From: Flavobacteriaceae bacterium LSUCC0859
Lineage (GTDB): Bacteria; Bacteroidota; Bacteroidia; Flavobacteriales; Flavobacteriaceae
NCBI GenBank assembly: GCA_022239325.1
Contig: JAKOGP010000006.1
Location: 111,290 to 175,289 of the forward strand
Direction of reading: 5' to 3'
DNA length: 64,000 nucleotides
This document shows, piece after piece, positions 35,601 to 43,924 of this stretch. The notes below the pieces were generated by a model. It saw only the letters and a program-made list of their open reading frames with translations, made no database searches and was not told the DNA's origin. Made by a program: the position numbers and the translations under genes. Every line of letters begins with the position of its first letter. The stretch's first letter is position 1.

Positions 35601-36641
35601 CTAAAGTTGTATTTGTTTTTTTCGCATTAAGAGCCAAATAACAATTGGGGCTCCAAAAATTGCCGTTACGGCATTTATGGGTAAGACCTTTGCACTACCT
35701 GGAAGCTGAGCAATGCCATCTGATACCAGCATAAATACTGCACCTAGTAGGAGACTGGCCGGAATAAGTGTTTTGTGATTGTTGGTATTCCAAATTAGTC
35801 TACAAATATGGGGCACTGCTAAACCTAGAAAAGCAATGGGGCCCGCAAATGCAGTAATACTTCCTGCCATAAGTCCTGTGGCAATTACAATGAGTAGCCT
35901 TAGTTTATGTAGAGGAACACCTAAACTTTGGGCATACTCGTCCCCTAAAAGCAGTGCATTTAACCATTTTACAAGAACCAAACTCACGAGTGTTCCCGTA
36001 GCAACAAAGCCTCCTAATACCCCCAATTCTGGATTACTAAGGTTTCCTAGATTTCCATAGGACCAAAAAATAAATTTCTGTAAGGATTCTTTGGTGCTGA
36101 AAAATGCTAAAATACTCACTATGGCACCACTTAAGCTACCAAACATGAGACCTATAATTAGAAGCGACATGGTATTTTTAACATAATTAGATACACTCAT
36201 CACTACAAATAGCACAAAAAAGCTACCCAGACTTGCCGCAAGTGTCGTACTCAATGAATGTCCAAAAACACCCAGAGAAAAGACTCCCAAACCAGAGGTT
36301 CCAAGAATAAATAGTGCTGCTCCTAGACTGGCCCCAGAGCTAATCCCTAATACATATGGTCCTGCCAAGGGATTTTTGAAGAGTGTTTGCATGAGAAGAC
36401 CACTTAAGGAAAGACCTGCACCCACACATACCCCTGTGATGGCTTTAGGCAGTCTGTAAGCATGAATAATATAGCTTACAGTTTCAGATTTGCTTTCCAG
36501 GCCCAAAAGTGTTTTAAAGGTAGTTGACAATGAAATAGGTACAGACCCCAAAGACATATTTCCTATAAATGCCAATACAAAAATTAGGACAGTGATAGCA
36601 AATAGCTTTTTAGAATTTGATGGGTTTTGGCTCCTTGTCAT
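35601..36641 (-). CDS. btuC: FecCD/BtuC-type ABC transporter permease
   Basis: A 346-residue inner-membrane permease with about ten hydrophobic segments. The family motifs are visible: LPKAITGVCVGAGLSLSGLL, PLAGPYVLGISSGASLGAAL, and GPIAFLGLAVPHICRLIW, which includes the coupling-loop region contacting the ATPase. It lies 45 bases after the binding-protein gene and 5 before the ATPase. It should move cobalamin (or a related chelate) from periplasm to cytoplasm; iron-siderophore use cannot be excluded from the sequence alone. Confidence 0.85.
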   Translation of the reverse strand: MTRSQNPSNSKKLFAITVLIFVLAFIGNMSLGSVPISLSTTFKTLLGLESKSETVSYIIHAYRLPKAITGVCVGAGLSLSGLLMQTLFKNPLAGPYVLGISSGASLGAALFILGTSGLGVFSLGVFGHSLSTTLAASLGSFFVLFVVMSVSNYVKNTMSLLIIGLMFGSLSGAIVSILAFFSTKESLQKFIFWSYGNLGNLSNPELGVLGGFVATGTLVSLVLVKWLNALLLGDEYAQSLGVPLHKLRLLIVIATGLMAGSITAFAGPIAFLGLAVPHICRLIWNTNNHKTLIPASLLLGAVFMLVSDGIAQLPGSAKVLPINAVTAIFGAPIVIWLLMRKKQIQL

Positions 36642-36686
36642 AAATGAAATTTAAATGGCCTGTGACGCACAGTAGGTGCTATAAAT

Positions 36687-37820
36687 TTATGGATTTAAAG
36701 GGGAAAAAAAATGTAATTGGTGGTTTGGTAGTAATTCAGGATGAAATATATAAACCAAATCTTTTAAGACCAAATCTGGTCTTTGCGGTGCCAATTCATA
36801 ATATAAAACCCCGCCAGTCGCTCCTTTTTTTGCAGCATAGGTGAAGATGTTTTTTAAGTGAAAAGGAGTAAATTGCTCATAGTGTGTACTGGAAGCTGCC
36901 AGGTCCTTATAAGAGGTGAACTGTCCAGGTCCAATCCAAAAAGTGGCTGCTTCTGAAAGGCCTAAAACATACTCAAGGGAATAGCTGTCACTAGAAGTGT
37001 TTTTGCTGGGAAAGGTGTATGTTGCCTTTGCGTCTGTAATAAATTGGGCACCCCAACTTTCTCCTCCAGGAGCGTACCAAACATCCTTGTACATGGCGCC
37101 ACTCATTACAATGGGTTTGTTTTTAGCTTGTTGGGCTAAGTTTTTAATTTTTTCATATTCGTTTTTAATGGAAGAAAACACAAGGTCTGCTTCTTTGTTT
37201 TTGTCTAAGAGTGCTCCAAAGAAATAGATCCATGCAGCCCTGCTTAAAGGGTGGGTAGACAACCAGTCGTGATTTAGGATTATAGGAATACCTGATTTTC
37301 TGATGGTTTGGTAGGATCTGTTTTCCTCACCAACTGTATATCCAATAAATAGAGATGGCTCTAAGACTAACAAACGTTCTATATTAAGACTTTGATCAGA
37401 TCCAATATCTGTAAGTTCCCCTTTTCCTATGCGCTCTCTAAAAACCTCTGAAGATATGTATTGGGTGCCCGGAAAACCTACAACACTTTCTTGTCCGTTT
37501 AAGAGCTCAATAGCAGCCAGATGGGTGGTAGAACTCACCACCATCCTTTTAACAGGGATGTCTATAATGTGGGTATACAGAGGCGCAATTGATTTTCGCA
37601 GTTGGGTGCTGTCTCTGTGAACAAGAGCAAAAGATTGAATTTTCTGGCTTTCACTCTTGTTGGGGTTTTTAATACTCAGAAGGGTATATCCTTTTTTTTG
37701 TTCCAATTCAAAGCCCTCGATGTAAGAGTTTTGAGGAAACATAGCATGAGACTGAGCGGCCCCATTATAGGTGCTTGTCAAGATCCAAAAAAGAAATCCA
37801 ATCTTAAAAAATGGCAACAT
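36687..37820 (-). CDS. btuF: ABC transporter substrate-binding protein (BtuF/FhuD-like)
   Basis: A 377-residue exported protein (signal peptide cleaved near GAAQ, residue ~22) of the class III metal-chelate-binding fold. It shows the VKRMVVSSTTHLAAIELL and LLVLEPSLFIGYTV blocks around a long backbone helix, and ILNHDWLSTHPLSRAAW near mid-protein. No lipobox Cys is seen, so it is periplasmic rather than lipid-anchored. It heads the btuFCD-like operon. Its own promoter gives a leader of only ~30 bases, too short for a riboswitch. Confidence 0.8.
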   Translation of the reverse strand: MLPFFKIGFLFWILTSTYNGAAQSHAMFPQNSYIEGFELEQKKGYTLLSIKNPNKSESQKIQSFALVHRDSTQLRKSIAPLYTHIIDIPVKRMVVSSTTHLAAIELLNGQESVVGFPGTQYISSEVFRERIGKGELTDIGSDQSLNIERLLVLEPSLFIGYTVGEENRSYQTIRKSGIPIILNHDWLSTHPLSRAAWIYFFGALLDKNKEADLVFSSIKNEYEKIKNLAQQAKNKPIVMSGAMYKDVWYAPGGESWGAQFITDAKATYTFPSKNTSSDSYSLEYVLGLSEAATFWIGPGQFTSYKDLAASSTHYEQFTPFHLKNIFTYAAKKGATGGVLYYELAPQRPDLVLKDLVYIFHPELLPNHQLHFFSPLNP

Positions 37821-37857
37821 TTTTTGTTTATTTTTTTGTAATTAAATCTTAAACATT

Positions 37858-37865
37858 CAAAAATA
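37858..37865 (-). promoter_or_regulatory. btuF operon promoter -7 element
   Basis: The minus strand reads TATTTTTG, matching TAnnTTTG, ~38 bases before the btuF ATG. A TTG lies 23 bases upstream, slightly wider than the usual 19-21. Confidence 0.5.
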
Positions 37866-37962
37866 CGTTTATCGTCTGTACTTTATATCAATTGGCTCAT
37901 AAATTTAATTTTATAGTGGGTTTTTGAGAGTCATGAATTTTTATTGTTCTATTTTAGTTGCC

Positions 37963-38146
37963 GAATTTAGGTGCTTTAAATGATTCATTTGATTTAAAGA
38001 TTAAAAGGGAAACCAGTGTAAGTCTGGTGCTGTTCCCGCAACTGTAAGCTCAGTCTATTTAGACGCTTTTGAGTTCTTCTATCACCACTGTGAGTTATCA
38101 TGGGAAGGTGACTCAAAAGACGCAAGCCAGGAGACCTGCCAAATTC
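37963..38146 (+). promoter_or_regulatory. cobalamin riboswitch
   Basis: A complete B12 aptamer pattern. P1 pairs gaattt-aggt (37963-37972) with acct...aaattc (38134-38146). The conserved core has aaagggaaaccagt, a short stem ccag/ctgg, then gctgttcccgcaactgtaa (38029-38047). The distal arm reaches caccactg ... tgggaaggtg. The B12 box reads gccaggagacctgcc (38126-38140). It ends 78 bases before the ATG of the TonB receptor gene, room for an expression platform; aaacttt / aaagttt (about 38160-38181) and gtac / gtac just before the ATG are small hairpin candidates there. This covers the only gene-free stretch over 300 bases (37821-38223). Confidence 0.95.
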
Positions 38147-38223
38147 AAACATAGATGTTAAACTTTCGGGATAAAAGTTTAGGCATGCTTTGGCATACTT
38201 ATACCCGTACAACAAAGTACAAA

Positions 38224-40104
38224 ATGAAATTATTGGTAAACACCCTGGCTCTGAGCCTGGGAGGCATGGTTATGCTTTACGCGCAAAACCAAAAACAAGA
38301 CTCCATTCTTGTAAAAAAAAGTAATCAGTTAGATGAGGTAGTTTTACTAGACGCAAAAGCAGCCTCCGGGTTTGATTATCAGGGAGCTACTCAAATGGTT
38401 TTAATGGCTTCAGATTTAGCTCCTTTCCAAACTAGAGGGGTGGCAGCGGCATTGAACTCGCTTGCTGGAATTGAAGTTAATGGTTCTAGGGGCACCGTGG
38501 GCTCTGTTTTAAGTATTTATGCTAGAGGCGGGAGAGGGAAACAAACGCTTATATTAATAGATGGAATAAGGATGGCAGATCCTTCCTCTGCTTCTTTGAG
38601 CTATGACCTCAGACTTTTAGATATGAATCAAATAGAATCTATAAAAATTGTCAAAGGGGCTAACAGTAGTTTGTATGGTACTAATGCTGCTGCGTTAGTA
38701 ATAGATATAACAACTAAAAAAGCTGCCAATAAAAAAATTGAATTTCAGGGAACTGCCACTAGTGGCACGCATAATGGTTCCGACCAAAGGAATACAGGTT
38801 TAGATTATTCCCAATGGTCTCATCAAATATCAGGAAGCTCTAACTCATGGAATTATGCACTTACTCTAAGTGCACAACGCACTAAAGGCCTCTCTGCCTT
38901 TAAGACAATTGAGGGTTTGGATGACCCATTTAGACAAGACGCCCAACGTTTTGTATTGGGCAAAAAATGGTCTACCAGCCTTAGATCAAGTTTTTTTATA
39001 GACCGGCAGTTTATGTATGCTTCTTATGACGACGCCTTTATGGGTACAGATGCTACGAACTCATTTAGTACGCTAAAAAATACAACTGGCACCCAATGGC
39101 ACTGGCAAAAAGATCGTCAGTATGTAAAAGCCAATCTAGCTTACACTACTTATAATTCTGAAGATATAAGTGCCTTTGGAAGTGAGGTAGATGCTGCAAA
39201 CATTAACGCAGAACTCTTATACAGAATCTTTTTTAAAGAGCATTGGAATCTCATAGGTGGTTTTCAGCTTATAGAGGACAAGATCAAGGAAAATGAAGCC
39301 CAGGGAACCAGCGAGAGCAATTATTGGATTTCTGATCCATATGTATCTTTGGGCTACGACAAGAATTCATTTCAATTTCAAATTGGAGCCCGTTACAATT
39401 ACCATAGCGCCTACAAGGGGCAATGGGTATACCATATAAACCCCAGCTTATTTTTAGATTCCAAACAGCAATACAGATTGTATGCAGGTATTTCCTCTGC
39501 TTATATCACGCCTACCTTAGGTATGTTTTTTGGACCTTATGGTGCCAATCAAAATTTATTACCAGAGACAAATCAAAATGTAGAGATGGGCGTTGCATTT
39601 GACAATAAGCAAGGATGGCAGTGGGGTATCACTTATTTTGACAGAAAAGAGCAGCAGGCTATTTATTTTAACGGACCTGCCTTTCTCTATGAAAATAATC
39701 CCGAGGATACCTGGGCTAGGGGAGTAGAGACACAATTAGAAATCCCTTTTTCTTCTCGTCTGAGACTCAGTGCAAATTATAGTTTTGTGGAAGTGTCACA
39801 AACAGCCATTAGAATTCCTAAGCACAAAGCCCTGATTAATATGTTTTATGCGCTAACTGATAAAAGCAATTTGAGCTTGCAAGTTGCTCACACAGGTTCT
39901 AGGACAGATACTAATTTTACTACCTACGAGAATGAAGTACTTTCTGCCTTTACACTTTTAGACTTTTCCTACTCTTTTCCTATATACAAAAATATAGGGG
40001 GTTCCTTTGTCGCAACAAACATATGTAACATAGATTTTGTAGAAACCATTGGCTACCAAACATTGGGGAGGAACTTAAGACTTGGAATGAACTGGCGTTT
40101 TTAA
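38224..40104 (+). CDS. btuB: TonB-dependent outer-membrane receptor, probable cobalamin receptor
   Basis: A 626-residue outer-membrane protein. The start at 38224 gives the signal peptide MKLLVNTLALSLGGMVMLYAQ; the ATG at 38155 lies next to the riboswitch and is not used. The plug domain is clear: RGVAAALNSLAGIEVNGSRG, YARGGRGKQTLILIDGIRM, LDMNQIESIKIVKGANSSLY, with a TonB box-like LDEVVLLD near the N-terminus. The rest is a beta-barrel ending in the aromatic residue F. Riboswitch control and the divergent btuFCD-like operon point to vitamin B12 or a corrinoid as ligand. Confidence 0.92.
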   Translation: MKLLVNTLALSLGGMVMLYAQNQKQDSILVKKSNQLDEVVLLDAKAASGFDYQGATQMVLMASDLAPFQTRGVAAALNSLAGIEVNGSRGTVGSVLSIYARGGRGKQTLILIDGIRMADPSSASLSYDLRLLDMNQIESIKIVKGANSSLYGTNAAALVIDITTKKAANKKIEFQGTATSGTHNGSDQRNTGLDYSQWSHQISGSSNSWNYALTLSAQRTKGLSAFKTIEGLDDPFRQDAQRFVLGKKWSTSLRSSFFIDRQFMYASYDDAFMGTDATNSFSTLKNTTGTQWHWQKDRQYVKANLAYTTYNSEDISAFGSEVDAANINAELLYRIFFKEHWNLIGGFQLIEDKIKENEAQGTSESNYWISDPYVSLGYDKNSFQFQIGARYNYHSAYKGQWVYHINPSLFLDSKQQYRLYAGISSAYITPTLGMFFGPYGANQNLLPETNQNVEMGVAFDNKQGWQWGITYFDRKEQQAIYFNGPAFLYENNPEDTWARGVETQLEIPFSSRLRLSANYSFVEVSQTAIRIPKHKALINMFYALTDKSNLSLQVAHTGSRTDTNFTTYENEVLSAFTLLDFSYSFPIYKNIGGSFVATNICNIDFVETIGYQTLGRNLRLGMNWRF

Positions 40105-40122
40105 AGGGATAAGATTCCTATT

Positions 40123-40155
40123 AAAAAAAAGGAAGCTTATAGCTTCCTTTTTTTT
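40123..40155. terminator. bidirectional terminator between the TonB receptor and S41 peptidase genes
   Basis: Stem ggaagct (40131-40137) / agcttcc (40141-40147) with a 3-base loop, flanked by A8 on the left and T8 on the right. Confidence 0.9.
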
Positions 40156-40165
40156 AACACCATTT

Positions 40166-41677
40166 TTATTTGTTAAACTCTAATGGTTTGTCTAGTATCA
40201 TTCGCTCTTTTAGGAGTGTATGCCTCTTGGAGTTGTCAAACTCATTTAAAGCAAAAGAGAGGGCTTTAGCAGATTTTCCAGTGCTACTACTATCGCCAGT
40301 AATTAGTTCTAAACACTTGGCCAATAAAGGTTCACTTGGGTCTCCTAAAACTCCGTAATTTCCTAAGGATTCTGCCAAGGCATGATCTGGTGTAAATCCA
40401 TCTGTATAGTCATAAAAGCCAACTGAATTTTCATTTCTGCCAACTAATGGTTGTATACCCCATCTGTTGTTGGCATTGATACTAGATTCTTTGTCACTGG
40501 CATAGATGTACGTATTACTTGGAAGATCTACCAAGGTAATAGAGAATTCATTTTTACCTCTGGTAGTTGTTCCTACATGTATGACGTCCATATAGGGATC
40601 TAAGCCGTTCATTACTAATTCAGAAGCAGAGGCTGTGCTACCAGTAGCAATAACAAAGACCCTTGAAAGGTTCAGCGTATTTATAGGAGACTCTCCAGTT
40701 GTATTTGCAAAATAGTCTTCTAACTGACTGGCGCTAAACTGGGGCTGAAGTTTAGCGTTCCATCGCTGTCTAATATATAATTTTGAGGTATCTGTCCCGT
40801 AAATCATACTAGCGAGAAGTCTTGAAGAATTTACAGAGCCACCGGAGTTATACCTCAGGTCTAAAACTAGGTCTGTAACTCCAGCCGTTTTAAGGGTGCC
40901 AAAAGCTGCATTGAGTTCTTCGTTGTAATTGCTGGTAAAGCCATTATACATGAGGTATCCAATTTTTTGTCCTGAGACCTCAAAGACTTCGGTTTTAAAT
41001 ACAGGGTTTTCAGATAAACCTGCCTCCTTGGTCAGTGTCACAGATTTCCCGTTGGCACTAATGGTATTGTTTTCAATAGAAGCCATATTGAGGGTGTAAG
41101 TGTCATTGCTACCAAATAAGAGACTCTGGTAGTTGTCCAAATTTAGTGTTTGACCGTCTACGCCAGTGAAAATTTCTCCCCTAGAAATATCTGCAGTTGC
41201 GGCATTAGAACCTGGTACTATATATCTAACATAGCCGTATACATTTTCACTATTTGAAAATAAACTAAGTCCAAACTCTAAGCCATTACTTTTAGAGATT
41301 CCCTGAAAGGATTGGACTAGCTCTTTGTAATCTGCATTTAAGAAGCTAAACCTATCTTCTGTAAAGAGCAGTTTGTCGTTAAAAAACTCATCTGGTTCTC
41401 CTTGTTCTTGTAAGTAACTATTGTATTGGCTGTCATTGGCAAATCTACTGTCGGAAAGATCTGCAACGTTGGCCTGCCAGAAATACCAAAAATTCATTGC
41501 CTTCCACATAAAATCATGGGCAGTAACGTCTTTAGCCACAGGAACTTCCGTATCTGGAATTTCTGTAATTGGGTCTGGGTTGGGCGCATCGTCCTTGCTG
41601 CAGGCAAGGACCAAAAATAGAAAAGCCAGAAAATATAAGCTGGTTTTCAACAGGGATTTTGTTTTATACATGTTCAT
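40166..41677 (-). CDS. S41 family (C-terminal-processing-like) peptidase lipoprotein
   Basis: A 503-residue lipoprotein (signal ending FLVLAC, Cys ~26). A PDZ-like region lies around 110-200 and the S41 catalytic domain after it. DLRYNSGGSVNSSRLLAS is the oxyanion-side motif, and the nucleophile Ser is in IATGSTASASELVMNGL. A general-base lysine is expected in GTTTRGKNEFSI. It acts in the periplasm or outer-membrane space. It is divergent from an ECF sigma-factor operon, sharing a ~105-base promoter region, so it may be a target of that sigma factor. Confidence 0.85.
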   Translation of the reverse strand: MNMYKTKSLLKTSLYFLAFLFLVLACSKDDAPNPDPITEIPDTEVPVAKDVTAHDFMWKAMNFWYFWQANVADLSDSRFANDSQYNSYLQEQGEPDEFFNDKLLFTEDRFSFLNADYKELVQSFQGISKSNGLEFGLSLFSNSENVYGYVRYIVPGSNAATADISRGEIFTGVDGQTLNLDNYQSLLFGSNDTYTLNMASIENNTISANGKSVTLTKEAGLSENPVFKTEVFEVSGQKIGYLMYNGFTSNYNEELNAAFGTLKTAGVTDLVLDLRYNSGGSVNSSRLLASMIYGTDTSKLYIRQRWNAKLQPQFSASQLEDYFANTTGESPINTLNLSRVFVIATGSTASASELVMNGLDPYMDVIHVGTTTRGKNEFSITLVDLPSNTYIYASDKESSINANNRWGIQPLVGRNENSVGFYDYTDGFTPDHALAESLGNYGVLGDPSEPLLAKCLELITGDSSSTGKSAKALSFALNEFDNSKRHTLLKERMILDKPLEFNK

Positions 41678-41732
41678 AGGGCGTATCTTTAGCAGTACAA
41701 TTTACGTACAACTCAAGAGATATAAAATTTTT

Positions 41733-41759
41733 TGTAACAAAATTAATCCTAGCTCGTTA
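41733..41759 (+). promoter_or_regulatory. candidate ECF-sigma-dependent promoter
   Basis: TGTAAC at 41733-41738 and CGTTA at 41755-41759, separated by 16 bases, ahead of the sigma gene start at 41783. The AAC and CGT cores with this spacing are typical of ECF promoters, and ECF genes are often self-activated. The same spacer must also hold the promoter of the divergent S41 peptidase. Confidence 0.4.
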
Positions 41760-41782
41760 CCTATATAAGCGAACTAATTCAC

Positions 41783-42298
41783 ATGACGGAGTCTGACTTT
41801 ATTTCATTTATAAGCCCTTTGCAATCTTCTTTGTATAGAGTAGCCAAAAGACTGCTCATATCTCACGAAGAAGCCCAGGACGCACTAAGTGAAGTTACCC
41901 TGAAATTGTGGGATAAGAGACAACAGTTAGCAGCTGTTAAAAACTTAGAAGCTTATGCCATGACCATGACCAAGCATTTTTGTTTGGACAGGCTAAAGTC
42001 TAAGCAGGGAAGTCATTTGAGATTGGTTCATGTAAATTATGAAAAAGCAACTCACAGTCTTGCAGAGCAAATAGAAGACAAAGAAAGCGTTAGTCTAATT
42101 AGAAAAGCCATGGATACCCTTCCAGAGGCACAAAAAATGGCCGTACAACTCAGAGATATTGAAGGCCTAGACTACAGTCAGATTGAGGAAATACTAGAGA
42201 TGAAACCTAACGCTGTTAGGGTTGCACTTTCAAGGGCTAGAAAAACTTTAAGAGACGCATTATTAAAACAACAAGCTTATGGAATTGCAAAAAATTAA
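41783..42298 (+). CDS. ECF-type RNA polymerase sigma factor
   Basis: A 171-residue sigma-70-family protein with sigma2 (SLYRVAKRLLISHEEAQDAL, then EAYAMTMTKHFCLDRLKSKQ) and sigma4 (LPEAQKMAVQLRDIEGLDYS, then the HTH IEEILEMKPNAVRVALSRAR). It overlaps the next gene by 20 bases, an arrangement typical of sigma/anti-sigma pairs. It is one of two independent ECF modules in the window and belongs to the sigma / membrane protein / DUF4252 / DUF4252 operon type. Confidence 0.9.
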   Translation: MTESDFISFISPLQSSLYRVAKRLLISHEEAQDALSEVTLKLWDKRQQLAAVKNLEAYAMTMTKHFCLDRLKSKQGSHLRLVHVNYEKATHSLAEQIEDKESVSLIRKAMDTLPEAQKMAVQLRDIEGLDYSQIEEILEMKPNAVRVALSRARKTLRDALLKQQAYGIAKN

Positions 42299-42740
42299 AG
42301 AGCTACTGGAGAAATATTTTGAAGCGAGAACTACTTCTGAGGAAGAGCGTCTTTTGAGCGATTACTTTTCTGGCAGCAAACTACCTGAGGAATTCTCCCC
42401 TTATAAAGCACTCTTTGCCTTTTATAAGACAGAAGGGGCTCAGGGAATTCAGCCGGCTCAGCAGCAGCCTATAAAAAATAAGGCCTTAGAGGCTATTCTT
42501 GCCGGTGAAGAGAAAAGAAAGCGACTTCCATACTGGACGCATGCGGCTGCTATTGCTATTTTCATGCTAGCTACCTATGTTCCCGCAAGACAATACTATC
42601 AGAAACAACAAGCTAAAATAGCTTATCAAGAAACCCTTAAGGCGTTTGCTTTATTGGCTAATAACTATAACAAAGCCACTGCTGCAGTAGGATATTTAGA
42701 AACATTTGAAGCAGCAAAATCTAAAATTTATAATCCTTAA
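42279..42740 (+). CDS. probable anti-sigma-like single-pass membrane protein
   Basis: A 153-residue protein with a soluble N-terminal part (MELQKIKELLEKYFEARTTS, acidic and helical), one membrane segment at about 90-103 (THAAAIAIFMLATYVPA), and a C-terminal helical tail of ~45 residues. The N-terminus resembles the short helical region preceding FecR-type anti-sigma factors. It overlaps the sigma gene by 20 bases and is followed 8 bases later by the first DUF4252 gene. No known domain is certain, so the anti-sigma role is inferred from topology and position. Confidence 0.65.
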   Translation: MELQKIKELLEKYFEARTTSEEERLLSDYFSGSKLPEEFSPYKALFAFYKTEGAQGIQPAQQQPIKNKALEAILAGEEKRKRLPYWTHAAAIAIFMLATYVPARQYYQKQQAKIAYQETLKAFALLANNYNKATAAVGYLETFEAAKSKIYNP

Positions 42741-42748
42741 AAAAAGAA

Positions 42749-43306
42749 ATGATGAAAAAATTATTTGTAACAAGCCTATTTTTATTGAGTACAGCGCTTG
42801 GCTTTAGCCAGTCTATTTTTGACAAGTACGAGAATAATAACGCTGTGAGTGCCATGGTCATTAACAAGAGTATGTTCTCTTTGTTAGCCAAATTTGACGT
42901 AGTGGCAGAAGACCAAGAGACCAGTGATTTTATTGATATTGCTAGCAGTATTGAAAGCCTTAAGGTGTTTACCACCACAGACAAAGAGGTGGCGGCAGAT
43001 ATGTCTGGGGACGTAAGTCAATACTTAAAGTCTAGTAAGCTCACAGAGCTCATGCGTTTTACAGATCAGGAATCTCAGATAAAGTTTTATGTGAGAGAGG
43101 GCAGAGATGACTCTCATGTTAGAGAATTGCTAATGTTTGTAAGTGGGGTGTCTAACTTTGAAGATATTGACATTAATGGCAGGAAAATAGAGACGGTGCT
43201 TCTTTCACTTACTGGAGACATTGATCTGAATAAAATTAATGCACTTATTACCAAAATGAACCTGCCTAGGGAACTCAATAAGGTAAATCAAAAAAATAAA
43301 GCCTAA
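42749..43306 (+). CDS. DUF4252 domain protein, exported
   Basis: A 185-residue protein with signal peptide MMKKLFVTSLFLLSTALGFSQ. The mature part has the DUF4252 pattern: SIFDKYENNNAVSAMVINKSMFSL near the start, a central DIASSIESLKVFTT block and a KFYVREGRDDSHVRELLMFV block. Function is unknown; the family occurs mainly in Bacteroidota and is often downstream of ECF sigma genes. It overlaps the next gene by one base (TAATG). It is not a lipoprotein, unlike the paralog that follows. Confidence 0.82.
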   Translation: MMKKLFVTSLFLLSTALGFSQSIFDKYENNNAVSAMVINKSMFSLLAKFDVVAEDQETSDFIDIASSIESLKVFTTTDKEVAADMSGDVSQYLKSSKLTELMRFTDQESQIKFYVREGRDDSHVRELLMFVSGVSNFEDIDINGRKIETVLLSLTGDIDLNKINALITKMNLPRELNKVNQKNKA

Positions 43307-43863
43307 TGAAAATTTTTAAGAAAGCATTGTTTGTAAAAGGACTGGCAGCTGTCAGTTTAATAATGCTGAGTGTGTCCTGCTCTTCAGAGCCAAGTCTGCA
43401 ATCTTATTTTGTAGAAAAATCTGAGGATCCAAATTTTATAAGTCTCACCGTACCCGCTTCTATATTAAATATTGCGGTAGACTCTTTAGAGGCAGACCAG
43501 AAAGCTGCTTTGGCTACTTTAACCAAACTCAATGTACTTATTTTTAAAAATAATGCAGCAGACCAATTGCAGTTAGATCAAGAAGCTACTATGGTTCAAT
43601 CTATTTTGAGTAAGGATACATACACAGAACTCATGAAGCTTAAGGCAGAGGGGTATCAGGGTAGTTTGTCTTACTTAGGTTCCGAGTCTTCTATTGAAGA
43701 GATGATCATTTTTGCCAAGGGGGGTAGGGAAGGTTTTGCCCTTATTCGCGTGATGGGAAAAGGTATGAACCCAAAACACATAAGGCCTTTTGTAGAAGCC
43801 TTACAAACCTCAAAAGCCAAGGCAGAAGATTTTAAAAATTTACTGCCAGATTTAGGGCTATAA
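43306..43863 (+). CDS. DUF4252 domain lipoprotein
   Basis: A 185-residue paralog of the upstream protein, with lipoprotein signal (AAVSLIMLSVSC). The mature part keeps FISLTVPASILNIA, TKLNVLIFKN and EEMIIFAKGGREGFALIRV at the same spacing as the DUF4252 blocks of the upstream protein. The pair probably arose by tandem duplication, one becoming membrane-anchored. Translationally coupled through TAATG. It closes the sigma operon, followed by a terminator. Confidence 0.8.
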   Translation: MKIFKKALFVKGLAAVSLIMLSVSCSSEPSLQSYFVEKSEDPNFISLTVPASILNIAVDSLEADQKAALATLTKLNVLIFKNNAADQLQLDQEATMVQSILSKDTYTELMKLKAEGYQGSLSYLGSESSIEEMIIFAKGGREGFALIRVMGKGMNPKHIRPFVEALQTSKAKAEDFKNLLPDLGL

Positions 43864-43894
43864 AAAAAAGCGTGCCTAGAGAACACGCCTTTTC
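43862..43894. terminator. terminator after the DUF4252 pair
   Basis: Stem gcgtg (43870-43874) / cacgc (43884-43888) with a 9-base loop, with A8 on the left and a T-rich stretch on the right. It lies between the convergent DUF4252 and purB genes. Confidence 0.7.
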
Positions 43895-43924
43895 ATTTTT
43901 TAGTTAAGAACCCGGTCCGAGTAT

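Noticed and set aside
37821..37962. A second cobalamin riboswitch for the btuF side
   Set aside because: No B12 box or aptamer core on the minus strand, and the predicted leader is too short.
37994..38215. Minus-strand ORF of 73 codons across the riboswitch
   Set aside because: It is the antisense of the conserved B12 aptamer and has no recognisable product; the RNA pairing explains the sequence.
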